This document shows, one piece after another, positions 27,370 to 36,350 of a DNA stretch of 64,000 nucleotides (position 1 is the first letter of the stretch; every line of letters starts with the position of its first letter). The notes below the pieces were generated by a model. That model searched no databases. It worked only from the letters and a program-made list of their open reading frames with translations, and had not been told where the DNA came from. Location: NCBI RefSeq assembly GCF_014196055.1, contig NZ_JACICY010000008.1:1-64000 (forward strand), in the 5' to 3' direction. The position numbers were made by a program, and so were the translations under genes. This stretch comes from Novosphingobium hassiacum. Lineage in GTDB: Bacteria; Pseudomonadota; Alphaproteobacteria; Sphingomonadales; Sphingomonadaceae.

Positions 27370-28515
27370 TTACACGGCCTTCTGGACAACAAGTTCGGGG
27401 CGGCCATCGGCGTCGAAGCGCATGTGCACCGGCAGGTCGATTGCGGGCAGGCTGACTGCGTCGCCGCGCTTGAGCGACAGCACGAAGGCGAGGACCGAGG
27501 CGACCGCCGAATAGAGATCCTCTCGGATCACCTGGTTTTCGCGCGTGGTGAAATAGACCGAACGCGCCAGCGGCGGGATCTCGAGCGTCGGCACGCCCAT
27601 TTCGGCGGCGAGCTGGCGCATCGCCAGCGCTTTTTCGCCGCGACCCTTGGCCAGGACCACCGGCGCCGGAGCAAGATCGGGATCGTAGATCATCGCCACC
27701 GAGAAGTGCGTCGGGTTGGTGATCACGAACTGGGCCTTCATCATCGCCGATTGCATCGCGCCCATCGCCATCTGGCGCTGCCGGTTGCGGATCGCACCTT
27801 TCTGTTCGGGCGAGCCTTCGGACTCCTTGGATTCGTCCTTCACCTCCTGCAGCGTCATGCGCAGGCGGAAATAGCGGCGGATCCACTGGATCGGAAAGTC
27901 GATCAGCGCGATGATCATCAGCCCCGACGCGAGCGCGAAAGCCAACGAGGTGATCGTGTCCCACGCCATCACCAGTTGGCCGTGAATATCGCCGTGGCCA
28001 AGCCCGATCATCGTTTTCAGGCTGTCTGACGCCCAGAACCAGGCGATCGTGCCAAGCAGCGCGAGCTTGGCAAGCCCCTTGGCGAGTTCGATCCAGCCTT
28101 GCGCACCGAACATGCGCTTGAGGCCGGACATAGGGTTGATCCGCGATGCCTTGAACGCAAGGTTTGCGGACACCCAACGCCCGTCGGACATGCCGATCTG
28201 TGAGAATACCGAGGATGCCAGCACCATGGCGCCGAGCACGAAGACCGGTGGCAGCACCGCGATCATCGAGCCGAGCAGGAGCTTGCGCGGCGCGAAATCC
28301 TCGATGGATGCGCGGTCGAGCGTCAGCGACGCACGCAGGGTGTCCTGCATCGCATCGAACAGCCATGGGCCTGCAAACTTGAGCCAGGCCGCGCCGACCA
28401 GTACGCCGACCGCCGTGGCCAGATCGCGCGAGCGGACGACGTCGCCGTTCTTGGCGGCGTCCTTCTTGCGTTTCTCGGTTGGTGCAAAGGACTTCTCGCC
28501 TTCGGTCTCGGCCAT
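27370..28515 (-). CDS. flhB: flagellar export switch protein FlhB
   Basis: A 381-aa inner-membrane protein with four membrane segments and a cytoplasmic C-terminal domain carrying the self-cleavage motif NPTH (267-270). Cleavage there switches export from rod/hook to filament substrates. It follows fliR by 12 bases, as in many proteobacteria. The C terminus extends some 110 residues past the cleavage site, normal for the family. Confidence 0.96.
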   Translation of the reverse strand: MAETEGEKSFAPTEKRKKDAAKNGDVVRSRDLATAVGVLVGAAWLKFAGPWLFDAMQDTLRASLTLDRASIEDFAPRKLLLGSMIAVLPPVFVLGAMVLASSVFSQIGMSDGRWVSANLAFKASRINPMSGLKRMFGAQGWIELAKGLAKLALLGTIAWFWASDSLKTMIGLGHGDIHGQLVMAWDTITSLAFALASGLMIIALIDFPIQWIRRYFRLRMTLQEVKDESKESEGSPEQKGAIRNRQRQMAMGAMQSAMMKAQFVITNPTHFSVAMIYDPDLAPAPVVLAKGRGEKALAMRQLAAEMGVPTLEIPPLARSVYFTTRENQVIREDLYSAVASVLAFVLSLKRGDAVSLPAIDLPVHMRFDADGRPELVVQKAV

Positions 28516-28527
28516 CGTGGCAGTGTC

Positions 28528-29310
28528 CTATTGCGCGAGCAGCGCGGCAGCGTTGCCGACGGCGGTTGCGGATATGTCGACCATCATGTCGGTCAGCATC
28601 GGCGCGGCGACGATCATCGCGGTGATACCCGCCAGCACGCCCGCAGGCAGGCCGAGCGAGAACAGGTTGAGGCTGGGGGCCGAGCGACTGATGATGCCGG
28701 TGGTGATCTGGACCGCGAGCAGGATCAGCGTGACGGGCAGCGCGATCAGCAGGGCGGTGGTGAACATCGTGCCGGCAAAGCCGATCATCAACTCCATCCG
28801 ATCGGCTGCGAGCCATGCGGTGCCCGGAGGAAAGGTGCGGTAGCTTTCGACGATCAGCGCGATCCAGTTGAGATGCGCGCCAGTGCCGAGAAAGATCACC
28901 GTCAGCACCACCGCGAAATACTGGCCGAGTGCAGGCGAACTGGCACCGCTGACCGGATCTGCGGCAGTCGCCATCGACATGCCCATACCGCCGCCGATCA
29001 GTTCGGCTGCCAGCGTCGGCGCTGCGAACGAGAGTTGCAGCGCGAAGCCGAGAGCGAGGCCGATCAGCAGTTCGTTGGCAACCGACAACATGCCGGTAAG
29101 CGACAGCAGTGCAGGCGGCGCGACGACCGGGGTCCAGGCGCAGACGAGCACCGCGATCGCGCCCGTCACGATCACGCGGATCTGCGGCGGAACGGTGCCC
29201 GCGCCGAACAAAGGCGCTGCCAGCATTGCCGCACCGATCCGCGTCATCACGAAGACGAAGCGCCAGAAGTCGGCCTCAAGCGCGCCGAAACCGAAGTTGA
29301 GCTGGAGCAC
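28528..29310 (-). CDS. fliR: flagellar export protein FliR
   Basis: A 260-aa multispanning protein of the export gate, with the usual early motif FVFVMTRIGAAMLAAPLFG and about six hydrophobic segments. It assembles with FliP and FliQ in the basal-body membrane pore. Only 3 bases separate it from fliQ. Confidence 0.95.
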   Translation of the reverse strand: MLQLNFGFGALEADFWRFVFVMTRIGAAMLAAPLFGAGTVPPQIRVIVTGAIAVLVCAWTPVVAPPALLSLTGMLSVANELLIGLALGFALQLSFAAPTLAAELIGGGMGMSMATAADPVSGASSPALGQYFAVVLTVIFLGTGAHLNWIALIVESYRTFPPGTAWLAADRMELMIGFAGTMFTTALLIALPVTLILLAVQITTGIISRSAPSLNLFSLGLPAGVLAGITAMIVAAPMLTDMMVDISATAVGNAAALLAQ

Positions 29311-29313
29311 GCG

Positions 29314-29586
29314 TCAGTGACCGGTCATGGCGATCTGGTCGAAGATTTCCTTGGTGAAATCTCCGATCAGGCCGAGCATCGCGCTACCGAACAGCACCAG
29401 TACCAGCGCGGTGATGGCCAGCTTGGGCACGAAGGTCAGCGTCTGTTCGTTGACCGAGGTCGCCGCCTGGATCAGTCCGACGACAAGCCCGACGGCAAGC
29501 GAGGCGATCAGGATCGGCGCTGCGACCAGCGCGGTGATCCAGAGCATGCGGTCGGCCAGTGCGAGAAGGGAAGCGGTGTCGTCCAT
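29314..29586 (-). CDS. fliQ: flagellar export protein FliQ
   Basis: A 90-aa protein with two membrane segments (about 16-38 and 50-72) and the family tract QAATSVNEQTLTFVPK. It is part of the FliPQR gate. A 126-base gap holding two facing REP-like repeats separates it from fliP upstream, unusual in an otherwise tight operon. Confidence 0.95.
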   Translation of the reverse strand: MDDTASLLALADRMLWITALVAAPILIASLAVGLVVGLIQAATSVNEQTLTFVPKLAITALVLVLFGSAMLGLIGDFTKEIFDQIAMTGH

Positions 29587-29598
29587 TTTGCTGTCCTA

Positions 29599-29700
29599 TT
29601 CCCCCTTCCGCCTGCGGGAGGGGTCAGGGGTGGGCTTGTTCTTTTGACTATCGTGCAACAGGCCCACCCCCGGCCCCTCCCGCTTGCGGGAGGGGGGAAG
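29599..29700. repeat. facing pair of REP-like palindromes inside the fli operon
   Basis: Two copies of the GC-rich palindrome lie in inverted orientation, 29599-29635 and 29662-29700, separated by a 26-base spacer. Each has its own small hairpin (for example CCCTCCCGC...GCGGGAGGG at the right copy), and together they can form one long stem. The units match those at 12871-13002. Confidence 0.8.
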
Positions 29701-29712
29701 AATGGGCGCGCG

Positions 29713-30501
29713 TCATCCGAAGCTTGCCGCGAGGCTGCCCATCAGCAGCGCCCAGCCATCGACAAGGACGAACAGCAGCAGCTTGAACGGGAGCGAGACG
29801 ATCGTCGGGGACATCATCATCATGCCAAGGCTCATCAGCACCGATGACACGACAAGATCGATCACCAGGAACGGCAGGAACAGCATGAAGCCGATCTGGA
29901 ACGCGGTCTTCAGTTCGCTGGTAACGAAGGCGGGGAGCAGGATCGAATAGGGCACGTCGGCGGGCGTGGCGAACTTGGGCGCATTGGCCATCGCGGCGAA
30001 CATCTGCAGGTCGGACTGGCGGGTCTGGCGCATCATGAAGGTGCGAAACTCCTGCCCTCCGGCAACGATGGCCTGTTCCGCGCCGATCTGACCTGCCGAA
30101 TAAGGCTGGATCGCATTGGCATTCACCTTGTCGAGCGTCGGACCCATCACGAATAGCGACAGGAACAGCGACAGGCCGATCAGGACCTGATTGGGCGGCG
30201 ATTGCTGCAGACCCATCGCCTGACGCAGGATCGAAAGCACCACCAGCACACGGGTAAAGCTGGTCATCATCAATACCAGCGAGGGCAGGATGGTGAGCAG
30301 GCCCATGACCAGCAGCAGTTGCAGCGAAAGCGACAGTGTGCCGCCGCTCTGTGCACCCGAAAGCTGGCCGAATGCACGGTCGAGGGCGCCCGACAATGCT
30401 GCTGGCTGTTGCGCAGTGGCAGGCGCGCTGGCGACGGCAGCCATCGCGTGGTGCGGCAGCAGGGCGAGTGCCGTGGTTAGCGTGGCGATCAGGCGCTTCA
30501 C
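29713..30501 (-). CDS. fliP: flagellar export protein FliP
   Basis: A 262-aa gate protein with a cleavable signal peptide (about 1-22), the motif LVLMMTSFTRVLVVLSILRQ and a C-terminal hydrophobic pair ending in the DGWALL tract. It starts at GTG 30501, overlapping the fliO stop by 4 bases (GTGA); the longer in-frame extension is only fliO read in another frame. It forms the FliPQR export pore. Confidence 0.95.
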   Translation of the reverse strand: MKRLIATLTTALALLPHHAMAAVASAPATAQQPAALSGALDRAFGQLSGAQSGGTLSLSLQLLLVMGLLTILPSLVLMMTSFTRVLVVLSILRQAMGLQQSPPNQVLIGLSLFLSLFVMGPTLDKVNANAIQPYSAGQIGAEQAIVAGGQEFRTFMMRQTRQSDLQMFAAMANAPKFATPADVPYSILLPAFVTSELKTAFQIGFMLFLPFLVIDLVVSSVLMSLGMMMMSPTIVSLPFKLLLFVLVDGWALLMGSLAASFG

Positions 30502-30779
30502 TGGGCGATCTCCGCTTCGACCTTGGGACGCGCCGGGGCTTCGGCGAGGCGGACGATGCCGTTCTTGCCGGCCGAGACGAGGATTTCGCGGCCGTGGAAT
30601 TCGATGACGGCGAGGCGCAGCGTGGGGCTGAGCATCTGCGTTTCGACGATGCGCACCGACTTGGGGCCGGTGCCGGAGGTGAACTTGCCCTCCATCCGCT
30701 TGGCGAACTTCAGGCTGACATAGGCAAGCCCGCCGATCAGTGGCAGCAGCACCAGCAGCTTGAGAATGTACCAGAACAT
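30498..30779 (-). CDS. fliO: flagellar biosynthesis protein FliO
   Basis: A 93-aa protein with one membrane segment (about 3-24) and a small cytoplasmic domain with the family tract VRIVETQMLSPTLRLAVIEF. It helps FliP assemble. The position between fliN and fliP, touching both, supports the call although FliO proteins are poorly conserved. Confidence 0.88.
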   Translation of the reverse strand: MFWYILKLLVLLPLIGGLAYVSLKFAKRMEGKFTSGTGPKSVRIVETQMLSPTLRLAVIEFHGREILVSAGKNGIVRLAEAPARPKVEAEIAQ

Positions 30780-31090
30780 CAGGCGGCATCCCCCTTGGCG
30801 GCACGCTTGGGCGCCGCGATGGCGGGGACAACGGCGTCGGGCTCGGTGCCGAGCAGTTCGACGATGCGCAGGCCGAAGCGATCGCCCTGCGCGACGACTT
30901 CGCCGCGCGCGATCAGCTTGCCGTTGACCATCACGTCGAGCAGTTCGTCGGTCAGGCGGTCGAGCATCACGACCGATTCCTCAGTCAGCGACAGCACGTC
31001 CTTGAGTTTCATCGCGGTGCGGCCGAGTTCGACAGTCAGGCGGACGTCAACGTCCTTGAGGAAATCGAAACCGCGGGGTTGGAAGGTCAT
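30779..31090 (-). CDS. fliN: flagellar switch protein FliN
   Basis: A 103-aa C-ring protein of the SpoA fold: VDVRLTVELGRTAMKLKDVL followed by LLDVMVNGKLIARGEVV. It is short, with essentially the SpoA domain and a brief C-terminal tail. It sits with FliM at the bottom of the switch complex, where CheY acts. Confidence 0.95.
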   Translation of the reverse strand: MTFQPRGFDFLKDVDVRLTVELGRTAMKLKDVLSLTEESVVMLDRLTDELLDVMVNGKLIARGEVVAQGDRFGLRIVELLGTEPDAVVPAIAAPKRAAKGDAA

Positions 31091-31117
31091 TGGGGTCGGG
31101 CCTCTTGTGAATCTGGA

Positions 31118-32008
31118 TCAGGAAAGCTGGGTGATCTGGATGGCGACGCGGTCGTCGAGCGCGCCGATCGTGCCTTGCGCACAAGCCTTGCCGCCGACGA
31201 TCAGCGGCACGTTGCGCGCAATCGGAACTGACAGGATCTGCCCGACTTCGAGCGTGGACACGGTCACCAGTGGCAGTTGCATGTCGACCAGCACCGCGCA
31301 GACCTCGATCGGCAGGTCGGAGAAGGGCGCGTCGGTCGGCTTGTTCGGGCCGCGCGGCGGGCGGGTAGGCTTTGCCGCGTCACCGTGGGCGAAAATCTGC
31401 GCGAGCGTCTCGATCGGGAATGCGAGCGACAGCGCCCACGGCATGCGGCCCTGCTCGATCACGTTGAAGGTGAGGCCGGCAACCGGCGTGGCATCGGGCA
31501 TCGCGCCAAGCTGGGCGAGGCTGGTATCGCGCCGGATAGCCTTGATAGCGCTGCTATTCGCTCCGCCGAGTGCGAGGGCGAGGCAGGCGGCGATGGTCTG
31601 CTCGACCCGCGCGATCATCAGTTCGGCCGAGAGCGGGAATTCCTTGGGTAGCGATGCCGGGGTATCGCCCGGCCCGCCGAACGCGCGATCGACCAGGCGC
31701 AGGACATGCTCGCCCTCGACCGTCAACATGAACGGTGCGGTGCCGATGTGGAACAGGCTGTTGGCCGCAAGTCGCGGAATTTCCGAGCAGAAATCTTCGA
31801 AGTCAGTCTGCATGGGCTTGGCCGGATTGATCTGCGGTTCCTTGCCACCGAGCAGCGGGCTGAGCGCGGCGCGCAAGGTGCGGACCATGCGCTCGCTCAT
31901 CCGGGTGAAGGCGGGCAAGAGGTCGGCAGCGCTGGGGCCGGGGCGCAGCAGGGCCGGATCGTGCCGGGCAAGGGCACGTTCGGCGATGAGGGCGCGTTCA
32001 GGTTTCAT
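31118..32008 (-). CDS. fliM: flagellar switch protein FliM, without the usual CheY-binding N terminus
   Basis: A 296-aa C-ring protein with a CheC-like middle domain and a C-terminal SpoA domain (about 225-290). Canonical FliM begins with a CheY-binding helix of the form LSQxEIDALL. Here residues 1-30 contain no such motif, and an in-frame TGA lies 9 bases upstream of the ATG, so the start cannot be extended to supply it. The protein is shorter than usual (about 330). FliM transmits the CheY signal to FliG. Confidence 0.9.
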   Translation of the reverse strand: MKPERALIAERALARHDPALLRPGPSAADLLPAFTRMSERMVRTLRAALSPLLGGKEPQINPAKPMQTDFEDFCSEIPRLAANSLFHIGTAPFMLTVEGEHVLRLVDRAFGGPGDTPASLPKEFPLSAELMIARVEQTIAACLALALGGANSSAIKAIRRDTSLAQLGAMPDATPVAGLTFNVIEQGRMPWALSLAFPIETLAQIFAHGDAAKPTRPPRGPNKPTDAPFSDLPIEVCAVLVDMQLPLVTVSTLEVGQILSVPIARNVPLIVGGKACAQGTIGALDDRVAIQITQLS

Positions 32009-32069
32009 CGGGCGATTTCAATCCGGTAAGCTTCGAGTTGCGTCAGAATACGGGTGGCGTGAGCGCGGC

Positions 32070-32678
32070 CTACTGGACGATGAAGGACTTGAAATAGACC
32101 GCATCGACTCCGCCGAAGCCTTCGTTTTCGGACAGGACCTTGTTGATCGCGCCGGTCAGCCGCTTCTGCAGGCGGCCCTTGCCTTCGGGCGAATAGACTT
32201 CGCCTTCGGGCGTGTCGGCGATGGCGATCAGCACGGCGGAGCGGATGGCGAGTTCGTGCTTCTTCATCCAGGCGATCACGCGGTAGTCCCGGCGGGTCGA
32301 TGCGGCGAGGTTGACCTGCAGCAAACCCTCGGAATCCTTGAGATTCGAGGTGAAATCCTCGGGGAAATTATAGTAGACAGTGCGATATTCGCTGCCGCCC
32401 TCGCCATCCATGTCGAGCGCTTCGCCGCCGCCCTCGCCTTCGCCTTCCTTGGCGACGGGGGCATAAGGATCGACTTCGCCCTTGCGGACCAGCTTGGGAT
32501 TTTTGTCTTCCTTGGCTTCGGCATGCGCGCCGCCGCCGCCGATGACGCCGGAGGCCACCAAGCCGAACACAACGCCACCGCCGCCAGCGAGCAGGCCGAG
32601 CGCCATGCCGATTTTGATCAGCATGCCGCCGCCCCTTTTCTTCTTGGGCTTGGGTTCCTTGTCGCTCTTGTCGCTCAT
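32070..32678 (-). CDS. fliL: flagellar basal-body-associated protein FliL
   Basis: A 202-aa single-pass inner-membrane protein. A basic cytoplasmic start (KKKRGGG) precedes the membrane segment (about 19-45); a Glu/Gly-rich linker and a stomatin-like periplasmic domain follow. FliL binds stator units around the motor. It lies between fliK and fliM. Confidence 0.93.
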   Translation of the reverse strand: MSDKSDKEPKPKKKRGGGMLIKIGMALGLLAGGGGVVFGLVASGVIGGGGAHAEAKEDKNPKLVRKGEVDPYAPVAKEGEGEGGGEALDMDGEGGSEYRTVYYNFPEDFTSNLKDSEGLLQVNLAASTRRDYRVIAWMKKHELAIRSAVLIAIADTPEGEVYSPEGKGRLQKRLTGAINKVLSENEGFGGVDAVYFKSFIVQ

Positions 32679-32712
32679 GGTTTTGCTTTCAGGGGTTCAA
32701 GTGACGGAAAGA

Positions 32713-33960
32713 TCAGGCGAAAATGCTGCCGGTCTGGGGTTTGGGATCATCGCGGCGGAGCTTGTCGCGCAGTTGCGGGGCGGGCTGACCGTGGCGCTCG
32801 GAGGGCTGTCGGCGAGAGGTGTCGCCGCTTCCGCTTTGAGCGAAGTTGCTGTTTTGCGAGGCTTGTCCGCGCTGGGTATCTGGCTGGGTCTGCGTCGGTG
32901 CCGCTTCGCTCGAGGCGGTGACGGCGCGGGCGAAGCCGGGGTCGGCGCTGCTCATCGCGACGGACATCGCGCCCTTGTCATCGTGTTCGAAGCGCAGGGA
33001 AATACGCCCGAAGTCAGCGTGTTGCACCGAGGCGCGGACCGCGTTGGGCGAGGCTTCCTCGCGGGCGCGGGAAAGGGTTTCGACCAGGGTGGCGAAGTCG
33101 ATACGTTCGGCACGCGGTTCTGGCCGGGAGGCCGGAGCGGCGTTCTGCCGGGGTGCTGCGGGTTCGGCGTTCTGGAACGTCGTCGAGATGGCTTCGTCCG
33201 TTGTTTCAATGGGTTGCGTGTCGTCGGTGTCCGGCGTGGCGACGCTGGCGGGCTGGTCCGGGGTGGTCTTGCGGGTCGTAGCGATCGCGGCAGTGGCCGC
33301 CTGCGGAAGCGCTTGTGGAGCCGCTTCGGGTGAAGCCTTGATTGTGACGGGCGCGCGCGGCACCGGCGTGGGTTCAAGCTCGATCTGCGCGGTCTGGGCG
33401 AGCGCGATGACTGCTGCAGCCGGTGTGGCAGGCGCGGGGGGCTGAATGCCAAGTGGCTGAACAACCGGTGCTTTTGGCTGCTCGGGTGCGGTGGCCTCGA
33501 CGGCTGCGGGTCGCTGCGGCGCGGCGAAAATCGACGCGATCATGGCAAGATCGGGAAGCGGGGGGAAGGCAGGGGGAGCGGGGGAAAGGTCATCGGTGAC
33601 CGACGAAAGCTCGTCGGACCCGATGGGGTCCGCGGTGGCGACGACGGCAACGGCGGCAAAGTCAACAACGGCGGCAACCGCGCTTGCCGCTTCCGGCAAG
33701 ATCTTGCCGCCCGGCTGCCGGACCTGCACTGCGGGGACCGAGGGAGTAGGGAGGCCCGTCGCCATGACGATCGCGGGCGCGGTCTGGAGCGCAAGCAGGG
33801 CCTCGAACATGCCGGCATGGGGCGTAGAGCCTGACTCTGCCGCGATATCGGGGTTTGCAGCCGCTGGGGCGGCCGGGGTGAGGTTCTGTAGCGTGGGGAG
33901 GAGCGCGGGCGTTGCCGAGGTGGGGGTCAGGGAAGTGACAGCAAGATCGAACATCGGCAA
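32713..33960 (-). CDS. fliK: flagellar hook-length control protein FliK
   Basis: A 415-aa Ala/Pro/Thr-rich protein of low complexity with a folded C-terminal domain (about 285-370, including RISLRFEHDDKGAMSVAM) typical of FliK. It measures hook length during export and triggers the FlhB switch. The disordered N-terminal ruler is poorly conserved; the call rests on the C terminus and on the position between fliJ and fliL. Confidence 0.88.
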   Translation of the reverse strand: MPMFDLAVTSLTPTSATPALLPTLQNLTPAAPAAANPDIAAESGSTPHAGMFEALLALQTAPAIVMATGLPTPSVPAVQVRQPGGKILPEAASAVAAVVDFAAVAVVATADPIGSDELSSVTDDLSPAPPAFPPLPDLAMIASIFAAPQRPAAVEATAPEQPKAPVVQPLGIQPPAPATPAAAVIALAQTAQIELEPTPVPRAPVTIKASPEAAPQALPQAATAAIATTRKTTPDQPASVATPDTDDTQPIETTDEAISTTFQNAEPAAPRQNAAPASRPEPRAERIDFATLVETLSRAREEASPNAVRASVQHADFGRISLRFEHDDKGAMSVAMSSADPGFARAVTASSEAAPTQTQPDTQRGQASQNSNFAQSGSGDTSRRQPSERHGQPAPQLRDKLRRDDPKPQTGSIFA

Positions 33961-33988
33961 GGCTCCGTCGCGTCGGCGTTAACCTTGT

Positions 33989-34420
33989 CTATTCAAGACT
34001 CGTGCCAGTTGGCTTTGCCGCGCCGAGCGGGGTGGCTGCTGCGGCGATCTTCTTGGCGATGAGGCGCGATTGCGCATCGGCGCGCTCTTCGACGGCGGCG
34101 CGGCGGCGCTCGGCGGCGGCGGCTTCCTGTGCCTTGGTGTCGGCGATGCGCTGCGCGTTGACAGCGTCGGCGCGGGTGCCGGTAGTGATGCGATCGAGCC
34201 CGGCGACGAAGTGACGCAACTGCTGGAGCGCATGGGCATCGGGCAGGTCTGTCCGCGCGGAGTATTCGGCCGACAGGCTGGTGGTGCGGGCGACCAGGCC
34301 CTGCAACTGCGCCAGCGTGCTTTCGGCCTTGCCCGCCTCTGCCAGAGCGGTGCGGCGGGCGATGTCGCGGATGCGTTCGAGGCGCTTGAGGCGAGCGAGG
34401 CGGGCGCGCTCGGCTTTCAC
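33989..34420 (-). CDS. fliJ: flagellar export ATPase accessory protein FliJ
   Basis: A 143-aa Arg/Ala-rich antiparallel coiled coil, the stalk-like partner of FliI. No sequence motif is diagnostic, but length, helical content and the 4-base overlap with fliI make the assignment firm. Confidence 0.88.
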   Translation of the reverse strand: MKAERARLARLKRLERIRDIARRTALAEAGKAESTLAQLQGLVARTTSLSAEYSARTDLPDAHALQQLRHFVAGLDRITTGTRADAVNAQRIADTKAQEAAAAERRRAAVEERADAQSRLIAKKIAAAATPLGAAKPTGTSLE

Positions 34421-35754
34421 GCCGCCATCAGCCGGATCAGCGCGGCGGCGGAATCATCGGCGTTGATGATCTCGCGCTGCGGCTGGCTGATGAAACCGGA
34501 CAGGGCATCGTGCATCACTATGGCGCGGTCGAGCTGCGGATCTGCCCCGGCGCGATAGGCGCCCATCAGCACGAGATCGCGGTTGGCCTCGTAAGAGGCG
34601 ACGAGCGCGCGGAAGGTCCGGGCGGCCTGTTGGTGATCGGGCGCGGTGATGTCGTTCATCACGCGGCTGAGCGAGGCGGCGATGTCGATTGCGGGGTACT
34701 GGCCGCGTTGAGCAAGATCGCGCGAGAGGACGATGTGGCCGTCGAGGATCGAACGCGCGGTGTCGACCACCGGGTCATCCTGATTGTCGCCGTCTGCCAG
34801 CACGGTGTAGAGCCCGGTGACCGAACCGCCGCTTTGGGCAGAGTTGCCCGCGCGCTCGACCAGCTTGGTGATCGTGGCGAGTGCGGAAGGCGGATAGCCG
34901 CGCGCTGCGCCGGGTTCCCCCAGCAGCAGCGCAATTTCGCGACCGGCGTGGGCGACGCGGGTGAGGCTGTCCATGATCAGCAGCACTTTTTTGCCCTGGG
35001 CGCGGAAGGATTCGGCAAGGCTGGTGGCGAGCAACGCACCGCGGATGCGCAAGTTTGGCGCGTGATCGGCAGGGACCGCGACCACGACCGAGCGATCGCG
35101 CTTGCCGCCGTGCATATGGCGTTCGACGAAATCGGAAACTTCGCGCGCGCGCTCTCCGATCAACCCGACGATCACGATCTCAGCCTCGGCTCCATGCGCG
35201 ATCATATCGAGCAGCACCGACTTGCCGACGCCCGAGCCTGCCATGATGCCGATGCGCTGGCCGATGCCGAATGTGGTCAGGGCATTGAGTGCGCGCACGC
35301 CGGTATCGAAGCGTTCGCGCACGGGCGAGCGGTCGAGCGCAGCGGTGCGCACACCGCCCGAGGGCCATTCGTGGCGCGCGTTCAAGGGGCCGAGGCCGTC
35401 TATCGGTTTGCCTTCGCCATCGACCGCGCGACCGAGGAATTCGGCGCCGACCGGAAGCATGCCGGGTCGGCCCTCGGCGCGAACTTTTGCGCCGGGGCGC
35501 AGCAGGACCGGGTCGCCCAGCAGCATCATCAGGGTGCGGCCGTTGCGGAAGCCGATCGTCTCGGCCATCAGCGAGCCGGAGCCGTGCGCGATGCGACATT
35601 GCGTGCCGATCGGGACCGAAAGCCCAGACACTTCGAGCATCCCGCCATCGCAGGCAGCCAGCAGTCCGTAGCGCGGCGGGGTGAAATCGGGCTGGGTGAG
35701 CGCGAAAGAATCGAGCGCGCGTTCGAGCACATTGAGCGTGGTTTCCATCAGCAT
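34417..35754 (-). CDS. fliI: flagellum-specific export ATPase FliI
   Basis: A 445-aa F1-like ATPase with Walker A GSGVGKS (173-179), the Walker B tract VLLIMDSLTR and the family motif GEPGAARGYPPS. It drives entry of export substrates. Two starts are possible, 35754 and 35748; the second gives a TGATG overlap with fliH. An in-frame extension to 36030 is fliH read in another frame. Confidence 0.95.
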   Translation of the reverse strand: MLMETTLNVLERALDSFALTQPDFTPPRYGLLAACDGGMLEVSGLSVPIGTQCRIAHGSGSLMAETIGFRNGRTLMMLLGDPVLLRPGAKVRAEGRPGMLPVGAEFLGRAVDGEGKPIDGLGPLNARHEWPSGGVRTAALDRSPVRERFDTGVRALNALTTFGIGQRIGIMAGSGVGKSVLLDMIAHGAEAEIVIVGLIGERAREVSDFVERHMHGGKRDRSVVVAVPADHAPNLRIRGALLATSLAESFRAQGKKVLLIMDSLTRVAHAGREIALLLGEPGAARGYPPSALATITKLVERAGNSAQSGGSVTGLYTVLADGDNQDDPVVDTARSILDGHIVLSRDLAQRGQYPAIDIAASLSRVMNDITAPDHQQAARTFRALVASYEANRDLVLMGAYRAGADPQLDRAIVMHDALSGFISQPQREIINADDSAAALIRLMAA

Positions 35755-36350
35755 TGGCGCAGCGCCTCGGTAATGGCGGCGCGCCATTGCGCGGGCCCGT
35801 CTTCGACCCCGCCGGTCGCGCCTTCGACGCGGACCGCGCCGCGATCGAGCGTGGCGTCGGGTTCGAAATGCCAGTCCTCGGGCAGGCGCGCGGCGATCAG
35901 CGCGAGGTCTTCGGGGTGAAGCCGGATGACGCGCTCGTCCTGTACGCGCGCGAGCATGGCGGCGGCGCATTCGACCCGGCGGGTGAGCCCGTCGGGATCG
36001 AGCGCGGCGGGCGCGATGGCGGCCTCGCACAAGGCTTCGACAGTTTCGCGCAGGCGGTCCTTGAGATCGGCCTGCATCGCGGCATCGAGCCGCGCGAGCG
36101 AAAGTTCGATTTTCGTTGCGGCGGCTTCGCGCTCGGCGATGATCTGTGCGGCGGCTTCCTGTGCATCGCCCATGCCGCGCGCATAACCCTCGGCCCAGGC
36201 GTTGCCGACCGGGTCTTCGGGTTCCTCCGGCTCGACCACTACGGGTGCGCGGGCGGCAGCAACATTGCGCGTGAAGCGCAGGTCGCGAGCAAAGCCGATC
36301 GGGCCTTGCCCAAGATTTGCCAGTGAAACCGCGCGCGGGCGTTCAGACAT
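35748..36350 (-). CDS. fliH: flagellar export ATPase regulator FliH
   Basis: A 200-aa protein with an N-terminal linker, a Glu/Ala-rich coiled coil containing a GxxxG-like stretch, and a C-terminal domain resembling V-type ATPase subunit E. It binds and restrains FliI. The start at 36350 overlaps the fliG stop by 8 bases; an upstream ATG at 36368 would lie inside fliG. Confidence 0.88.
   Translation of the reverse strand: MSERPRAVSLANLGQGPIGFARDLRFTRNVAAARAPVVVEPEEPEDPVGNAWAEGYARGMGDAQEAAAQIIAEREAAATKIELSLARLDAAMQADLKDRLRETVEALCEAAIAPAALDPDGLTRRVECAAAMLARVQDERVIRLHPEDLALIAARLPEDWHFEPDATLDRGAVRVEGATGGVEDGPAQWRAAITEALRQC

Noticed and set aside
30336..32921. 861-codon rightward frame opposite fliP to fliK
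   Set aside because: It spans the complement of six unambiguous flagellar genes; an artefact of high GC content.
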